A stretch of 64,000 nt of DNA from Candidatus Kryptobacter tengchongensis. Lineage in GTDB: Bacteria > Bacteroidota > Ignavibacteria > Kryptoniales > Kryptoniaceae. Each line of letters begins with the position of its first letter. The first letter of the stretch is position 1. Under the pieces are notes generated by a model that had not been told where the DNA came from, did no database searches, and worked only from the letters and a program-made list of their open reading frames with translations. A program made the position numbers and the translations under genes. The stretch covers positions 59,483 to 123,482 of the forward strand of contig FAON01000014.1 of the NCBI GenBank assembly GCA_001485605.1. The letters run 5' to 3'. Shown here piece after piece: positions 60,076-64,000 of the stretch.

Positions 60076-60519
60076 CTATAAATATTTTTTTAAAAATTCA
60101 TCTCTTAACTCACATGGAATATTTCTGCTTTCAAGAATGCTTTTCAATTTAGTATCTGTTGTTATTATGGGTGCTTTAGTTTTGCGATAGAGTTTTATAA
60201 GATAAGCATCATCTGGTTTTAATCTGTTTATGTCAGGTTCCTCCACTTCCTCAATATATATTTCTTCATATTTTTGTGAATTAAAATGTATAGCCTTAAA
60301 ATAAAATCTTGCTATCCCACGCTTAACCGCATCTGATGTAGCATACTTTGAAAAATCCCATTCCTTTTCCTGAAATTTAGAAGCCCTTGCTACTGCGATT
60401 TTATCGCATTTATTGTATAACCCTTCTAAAAAATCAACAGCCTCTTTTTGTTTTTCTTGTCCATTTTCACCATTTAGGTCAGACCATAGCCATTCATCTA
60501 TTATGAAAATTTGAGGCAT
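60076..60519 (-). CDS. PIN-like nuclease partner of an ATPase
   Basis: The 147-residue protein begins MPQIFIIDEWLW with Asp8 where PIN domains place their first catalytic acid. Further acidic residues follow at expected positions: Asp103/Asp104 in KPDDAYLIKL and Asp122 in ITTDTKLK (PIN motif TxDxxL). PIN proteins are metal-dependent ribonucleases. I chose the ATG at 60519, 7 bp after the ATPase stop; a TTG at 60540 would overlap the ATPase gene. The pair looks like a two-gene effector module. The fold call is by motif only and no named family is recognised. Confidence 0.65.
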   Translation of the reverse strand: MPQIFIIDEWLWSDLNGENGQEKQKEAVDFLEGLYNKCDKIAVARASKFQEKEWDFSKYATSDAVKRGIARFYFKAIHFNSQKYEEIYIEEVEEPDINRLKPDDAYLIKLYRKTKAPIITTDTKLKSILESRNIPCELRDEFLKKYL

Positions 60520-60526
60520 AGGCTTT

Positions 60527-61705
60527 TTAACTTTTTTCAAAGAAGACTTTTAAATCTTCCAATTCACCTTCTACAAATGAAGAAAGTCCCCCCTCAATTT
60601 GTCCTTTTTCATTAATTTTTTGTTCTTCAAACTTTGTGCTTCTTTTCTCTTTTTTCACAAGATAACATTTCACATCTTCTGGTTTTATATCTTTTCTTCT
60701 CACCGCTGATAAGAGTGAGCTAACAAATACCTCACTGTGAGTAGTTAAAATTATTTGTTTTTCTTCTTCCTTAATGATTGAGCAAAAAGTTTTCACAAGG
60801 GAACGAATAATAGATGGGTGAAGATGAACTTCAGGTTCTTCTATTAGAATCGTTTTTATTTCAGGTCTATAAATTTTTGCAAGAAGATAGACAACCTGAT
60901 TTACTCCAAATCCATCATTTACAAGATATACAGGGGTTCTTGAACTCTTGTCTGTTGTCTGGAAGAATGCTGTTGCTATTCCTGGTGGTATATAAAGTCT
61001 AAAATCTCTATTGAAAATCTTTTCTAGATCAACTGATATTTTAGGTGGAAGGTCTGGATCATTAATGATAATTGAAGCAACCTCAACATCAGATGTTGGA
61101 TTTGGAGATACTGGAGCAGGTGAATAATTCGGAAGAAAAAAACCTCTACGATGCGGTGCGATATCAATTTTTCCTTTCAAATAATCTGGTAACTTATTAA
61201 GTTTGATTGAAAATTCAGTTGCTTTATTCTGTGTTTCAGCTATTGGTTGTTTGGGTGAAACTGAGGATGAAATTCCATTCCAGTTTACAGTATATTCTTG
61301 CTCATCCTCCTTAATCATAAATGTGAAGTTTTGATTAAGTCCGTAAGGTATGCTCACCTTAGCTTGCATTTTTATGATTTCTGAGTTTAGAAAAATATCA
61401 GCTGAATTTTTCTTTAGTGATATTCCGTACTCTCCGTCGTCAATAGAGATAAATATATCTACTGTTCTTTCTTTGTCGTGATTAAAAACACAGTTATCAA
61501 AGCCACCAAGATTCATGAAACCAAGATTGAAAAAACCATCTGATTGTTGATTTGGATTTATAATGAAATTTTTTAAAACAAGGAATGAGTAAAGAAAACT
61601 TGATTTGCCAGAAGCAGCTGGACCATACAAAACAGTGAGTGGTGCAATTTTAATTTCTAATTTTTCTATTGAGCGAAAATTGGATATTTTAACTTTTTTT
61701 ATCAC
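60527..61705 (-). CDS. AAA/ABC-type ATPase of the RecF/OLD-like group (COG4938-like)
   Basis: The 392-residue protein starts KVKISNFRSIEKLEI, with Walker A at residues 28-35 (GPAASGKS), APHRRGFF at 183-190, a signature-like NDGFGVNQVVYLL at 263-275, Walker B ILIEEPEVHLHP (287-297) and the H-loop TTHSEVF (321-327). Such ATPases are the sensor or motor half of many defence pairs (OLD/Gabija, PARIS, retron effectors). There is no Toprim domain; the nuclease is probably supplied by the following PIN-like gene. It has its own strong promoter. The ATPase class is secure; the defence role is inferred. Confidence 0.85.
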   Translation of the reverse strand: MIKKVKISNFRSIEKLEIKIAPLTVLYGPAASGKSSFLYSFLVLKNFIINPNQQSDGFFNLGFMNLGGFDNCVFNHDKERTVDIFISIDDGEYGISLKKNSADIFLNSEIIKMQAKVSIPYGLNQNFTFMIKEDEQEYTVNWNGISSSVSPKQPIAETQNKATEFSIKLNKLPDYLKGKIDIAPHRRGFFLPNYSPAPVSPNPTSDVEVASIIINDPDLPPKISVDLEKIFNRDFRLYIPPGIATAFFQTTDKSSRTPVYLVNDGFGVNQVVYLLAKIYRPEIKTILIEEPEVHLHPSIIRSLVKTFCSIIKEEEKQIILTTHSEVFVSSLLSAVRRKDIKPEDVKCYLVKKEKRSTKFEEQKINEKGQIEGGLSSFVEGELEDLKVFFEKS

Positions 61706-61739
61706 TTTTTCTTGGTTTTATTTTAATTTCCTTGTAAGT

Positions 61740-61768
61740 ATTATAAAAAAACTATATTAAAAAGTCAA
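61740..61768 (-). promoter_or_regulatory. Strong sigma70-like promoter of the ATPase/PIN-like pair
   Basis: On the minus strand: TTGACT (61763-61768), 17-bp spacer, TATAAT (61740-61745), 34 bp before the ATPase start. The perfect -10 box makes it the closest match to consensus in the window. Confidence 0.72.
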
Positions 61769-61784
61769 AAAGTGTGATTTAAAG

Positions 61785-62549
61785 TCATTTTGAGTATTCT
61801 TTCATGTAAAAATGTATCCCAAAGTAGGTTTTCGTTGAATTGTTTAATTTTGAATAATCAGAATTTTTAGGTAAGAATTTTCTGAAGGATTTGGTAACGG
61901 AATTTTCTGAAAGGGGTGGATGACTGTTAAAAATTTCCTTTAAGAATCTGATGATATCAGAGTTTTTATTCTCGTAGTAAGCTATAGCAAATGGTAAAAT
62001 AATGTTGAAGAATATTTCTCTTTTTCTTTCTTTTCCGATTCCTTGAAAGCTCATTATTTTATCAACGCATTCTTTCGCTTCCTTCTGAGTTTTAAGATCT
62101 TTCATCTCTTGTCTAATCTTTTTTGTAAAGAAATCTATCAAACCATCAAAAATAGTTTGGGCTAATAAATATGAAATCCCTTTAATTCTTTCAGAGGGAT
62201 AATTTGCGGGTCTGATACCTTTGAATTCCCATACTGACCTATCCATTCTTAATGAGAGATCAAAATTCAAAGGTAATCCCTCTTTATCATCTATAAATCC
62301 TGCACGATAAAGAAGGGCTTTTTCTATTATTTTTCTTTCCTTTAAATTTTTTATTTCTTTAAATGGAAGGAGTAAGGCAAGTTCTAAGAATTGAACCTTA
62401 TTTTTTGGATAACCTAAGGAAAGCATAATTTCTCTATATAAAGCTTCATCAGGCTCAGCAATTTTTAAAAGATTTCTCATTCTTTGAATTTTAGATTCAA
62501 GCCATTTTTCACCAAGCTTTGAAAGTTTTTCAGAAGTGATAGTTTCCAT
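61785..62549 (-). CDS. DUF2851-family protein, N-terminally truncated
   Basis: The 254-residue protein aligns by eye with the C-terminal part of DUF2851 proteins: DEALYREIMLSLGYPKNKVQFLELA, LLYRAGFID, WEFKGIRPANYPSERI and FNIILPFAIAYYENK. Family members are usually around 400 residues, with an N-terminal half containing conserved acidic and His residues that resemble a nuclease site; that half is missing. In-frame TGA and TAA stand immediately before the ATG, so it cannot be extended. GGAG precedes the start, so a short product may still be made. REP palindromes begin 66 bp upstream. The function of the family is unknown. Confidence 0.6.
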   Translation of the reverse strand: METITSEKLSKLGEKWLESKIQRMRNLLKIAEPDEALYREIMLSLGYPKNKVQFLELALLLPFKEIKNLKERKIIEKALLYRAGFIDDKEGLPLNFDLSLRMDRSVWEFKGIRPANYPSERIKGISYLLAQTIFDGLIDFFTKKIRQEMKDLKTQKEAKECVDKIMSFQGIGKERKREIFFNIILPFAIAYYENKNSDIIRFLKEIFNSHPPLSENSVTKSFRKFLPKNSDYSKLNNSTKTYFGIHFYMKEYSK

Positions 62550-62566
62550 TTATCATACACTCCATT

Positions 62567-62595
62567 ATTTTAATGTATTCTTGTATTCTTTACAA
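62567..62595 (-). promoter_or_regulatory. Possible promoter before the truncated DUF2851 gene
   Basis: On the minus strand: TTGTAA (62590-62595), 17-bp spacer, TAAAAT (62567-62572), 17 bp before the ATG. It lies just inside the REP field, so it may be fortuitous. Confidence 0.35.
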
Positions 62596-62615
62596 ATCTC
62601 ATTCTTCTCATTCTT

Positions 62616-62986
62616 CGCAGTCTGAAGCCTGCACCTACCACATATGGTTATCGTTTTAATTTTAAATTTCAATCTTGGTAGCTGCACCCTTCAGGGTGCG
62701 TAATATTTTAATTTTTCGCAGGCTGAAGCCTGCGACTACCAATTACGGTAACTTCATTGGTGCGTAATGTTATAATTTTCTCAAGCTTGTGCCTTCTGTT
62801 CATGTTTATTTACACAGGCTAAAGCCTGGGGCTACCAATTACTATTGTTTTTTAATTTGAATTGATTTTTTCATTTTTGGTAGGCGCACCCTTTAGGGTG
62901 CGTAATGTTTATTTTTCGTTCATTTTTGGTAGGTGCACCCTTTAGGGTGCGTAATTTAATTTTCGCAGGCTAAAGCCTGCGGCTAC
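62616..62986. repeat. Left REP/BIME palindrome field
   Basis: Short GC-rich palindromes of two sequence families lie in AT-rich DNA. Type A has stems like CGCAGGCT / AGCCTGCG (62616-62639, 62717-62740, 62815-62836, 62964-62986). Type B has stems like GCACCCT / AGGGTGC (62677-62704, 62879-62906, 62928-62956). Each has a GGTAG foot on one side when read in its own orientation, and B followed by inverted A makes paired units (BIMEs) at 62677-62740 and 62928-62986. A decayed B lies at about 62749-62769. The 461 bp between the DUF2851 and transposase genes hold nothing else. Confidence 0.88.
62928..62986. repeat. BIME unit directly downstream of the RAYT gene
   Basis: This composite is a type B palindrome, an AT-rich linker (GTAATTTAATTTTCG) and an inverted type A palindrome, with GGTAG at the left foot and CTAC at the right. 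It matches the unit at 63496-63555 at all but about two positions. The transposase gene lies exactly between the two. Confidence 0.85.
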
Positions 62987-63010
62987 TTTTTGTATTTTTT
63001 TGTGGTTGCA

Positions 63011-63484
63011 TTAAAGAATATCCGACAAATCATAATCAATTGAACCCTTAAATTCATAATTCATCCAATCATTTGTCAATCCTTTCCTTACTGGATTTTC
63101 CAGAATATATCGTATATGTTTTTTCAAATCTTCATCCTTTCTTAAAATATGGTCGTAAAAATCCTTTTGCCACTTTGCATCCCAACCATTTCTTGATAAC
63201 CAATATCCTGTTTTCTGTTTAAAATAAACTATTGCTTTCCATAAATCTGCTTCCTCTGAATTTCCTTCTAAAACTAAATGCAAATGATCAGGCATAAAGA
63301 GATAAACCCAATTTTTGCAATCAAATTTTTTAATAGATTCCTTGAGAATCTCTATGAAAGGGGAAACAATTTTATAACTTGTGAAAATATTTTTTCTTCC
63401 CTTGATACAAAGAGTAAAACTTGCTCGTATAAGTCCTTTATAACAATTACGATTTAGTCTATGTTTTTTCTCTATTATTCTCAT
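63011..63484 (-). CDS. REP-associated tyrosine transposase (RAYT, IS200/Y1-like)
   Basis: The 157-residue protein is a compact HUH endonuclease. It has the His-hydrophobic-His motif (His67 and His69 in MPDHLHLVLEG), the catalytic Tyr110 in KDFYDHILR, and the RAYT-type end HIRYILENPVRKGLTNDW. RAYTs nick single-stranded DNA at GTAG-footed REP hairpins and are usually single-copy and non-mobile themselves, unlike IS200. Near-identical BIMEs flank it at 62928-62986 and 63496-63555, and at least a dozen REP palindromes surround it, so enzyme and substrate repeats are found together. All catalytic residues are present, so it could be active. Confidence 0.9.
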   Translation of the reverse strand: MRIIEKKHRLNRNCYKGLIRASFTLCIKGRKNIFTSYKIVSPFIEILKESIKKFDCKNWVYLFMPDHLHLVLEGNSEEADLWKAIVYFKQKTGYWLSRNGWDAKWQKDFYDHILRKDEDLKKHIRYILENPVRKGLTNDWMNYEFKGSIDYDLSDIL

Positions 63485-63495
63485 ATTTATTGTAT

Positions 63496-63555
63496 GGTAG
63501 CTGCACCCTTTAGGGTGCGTAATTTAATTTTCGCAGGCTAAAGCCTGCGGCTACC
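63496..63555. repeat. BIME unit directly upstream of the RAYT gene
   Basis: This is the complete composite: GGTAG foot, type B palindrome, AT-rich linker, inverted type A palindrome, CTACC foot. It begins 11 bp before the transposase start codon and is nearly identical to the unit on the other side of the gene. Confidence 0.85.
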
Positions 63556-63847
63556 ACTTACGGTAACTGTTTTAATTTTATTTTAATCATGGATAGTTAC
63601 ATTCTTCATGGCGCGTAATGTTCTAATTTTCGCAAGCTAAAGCTTGCGCCTACTGTTTATGTTTATTTACGCAGGCTGAAGCCTGCGGCTAACCGATATG
63701 TTTATTTTACGCAAGCTAAAGCTTGCCTACTATTGTTTTTTAATTTTTTGGTAGACGCATCCTTCAGGGTGCGTAATTTTCTAATTTTCGCAAGCTAAAG
63801 CTTGCGCCTACCACGTTTATGTTTATTTTCGCAAGCTTGCAGTTACC
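63496..63847. repeat. Right REP/BIME palindrome field
   Basis: Type B then inverted type A pairs occur at 63496-63555 and 63750-63812. Single type A elements lie at 63631-63653, 63670-63694 and 63710-63730; 63830-63847 is a collapsed copy that lost its loop. Some A copies have changed both stem arms together (GCAAGCT / AGCTTGC in place of GCAGGCT / AGCCTGC), keeping the hairpin. A decayed B lies near 63593-63620. Neighbouring A elements share a spacer like TGTTTATTTACGC. The 370 bp between the transposase gene and the right-edge gene hold only these repeats. Confidence 0.88.
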
Positions 63848-63854
63848 ACAATCA

Positions 63855-63998
63855 TTATACACTTTTTGCTTTTTCTAACCTATTTTTTACAAGTTCTGCG
63901 ACTGCCCAGTAAACTTCTTTTCTTTCTTCTTCTGTTAATCCAAGCGCATCAAAAACAATATCATCAAGGGCTTTTCTATCTGGAAGTGGATTTGGCTC
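63855..63998 (-). CDS. C-terminal end of an N6-adenine methylase/restriction-type protein (partial)
   Basis: The minus-strand frame is open to the right edge. The last 47 residues include PLPDRKALDDIVFDALGLTE and EERKEVYWAVAELVKNRLEKAKSV. From memory this tail is common at the end of large N6-adenine methylases of restriction systems (type IIG or Eco57I-like); no catalytic motif is inside the window, so the call rests on the tail alone. The same sequence in decayed form abuts tRNA-Asn at 59.74 kb. Confidence 0.6.
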   Translation of the reverse strand, partial: EPNPLPDRKALDDIVFDALGLTEEERKEVYWAVAELVKNRLEKAKSV

Positions 63999-64000
63999 CT

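Noticed and set aside
60527..61705. Assignment of the ATPase as the PARIS component AriA
   Set aside because: The ATPase class is similar, but the partner expected in PARIS is a larger Toprim/DUF4435 protein; the neighbour here is a short PIN-like protein.
62616..63847. Possible CRISPR array
   Set aside because: The repeats are GC-rich palindromes in both orientations with irregular spacing and similar intervening sequence, and a RAYT gene lies among them. There are no unique, evenly sized spacers and no cas genes.

Overview
The window reads as a densely packed, AT-rich bacterial chromosome segment. Several traits point to the Bacteroidota/Chlorobi/Ignavibacteria (FCB) lineage: a PorU-like gingipain-type peptidase next to a PorV-type barrel, proteins with type IX secretion C-terminal domains, DUF5683 and SLBB proteins, and many small outer-membrane barrels and lipoproteins. 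Clear Shine-Dalgarno sequences and sigma70-like promoters (TTGAtT-N17-TATAtT) argue against the Bacteroidetes core, where both are usually replaced. A thermophilic relative of Ignavibacteria or 'Candidatus Kryptonia' is my best guess; it is inference from gene content and style, not a database result.

Layout. 1-12.5 kb (+): end of secA, the porU-porV surface/secretion cluster, an SLBB protein, glnB, parA-parB, a secreted RidA, DUF5683, NHL and glycosyltransferase genes. 12.6-15.1 kb (+): an amidohydrolase and a nitrilase-family amidase. 15.1-20.8 kb (-): an outer-membrane barrel and a large lipoprotein, then histone-deacetylase-like and VKOR genes downstream of a tRNA-Cys-rpmB unit. 20.9-30.7 kb (+): M16 peptidase, alanine dehydrogenase, nuoGHI, a type IX-secreted LamG protein, a surface GH13 lipoprotein and yjbQ. 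30.7-37.2 kb (-): plsC-gatC-kdsB-pyrG-glnE. 37.3-44.7 kb (+): hrcA-grpE-dnaJ, a small barrel, a subtilisin-type lipoprotein, a LolC/E-type permease, a four-helix membrane protein and YceI. 44.7-53.1 kb: prfA (-), pyrR-pyrB-pyrC (+), a MacB-type permease, a compact type II restriction-modification pair and a YtcJ-like amidohydrolase. 53.1-59.5 kb (-): one long speB-yacP-hybrid kinase-LptF/G-LptF/G-pilin-like operon.

From the tRNA-Asn gene at 59.66 kb to the right edge the character changes from housekeeping to accessory. Abutting the tRNA is a decayed copy of the C-terminus of an N6-adenine methylase-like protein; a second, intact copy of that C-terminus lies at the right edge. Between them are an ATPase/PIN-like nuclease pair with its own strong promoter (a candidate defence module), an N-terminally truncated DUF2851 gene, and a REP-associated tyrosine transposase (RAYT) inside a dense field of GTAG-footed REP/BIME palindromes. 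This tRNA-bounded island is the most interesting part of the window.

Two patterns recur in the housekeeping part. At least ten promoter-like sites share an exact 17-bp spacer, and one of them re-sets the prfA start codon. Four intrinsic terminators sit directly upstream of the next co-directional gene with no room for a promoter.
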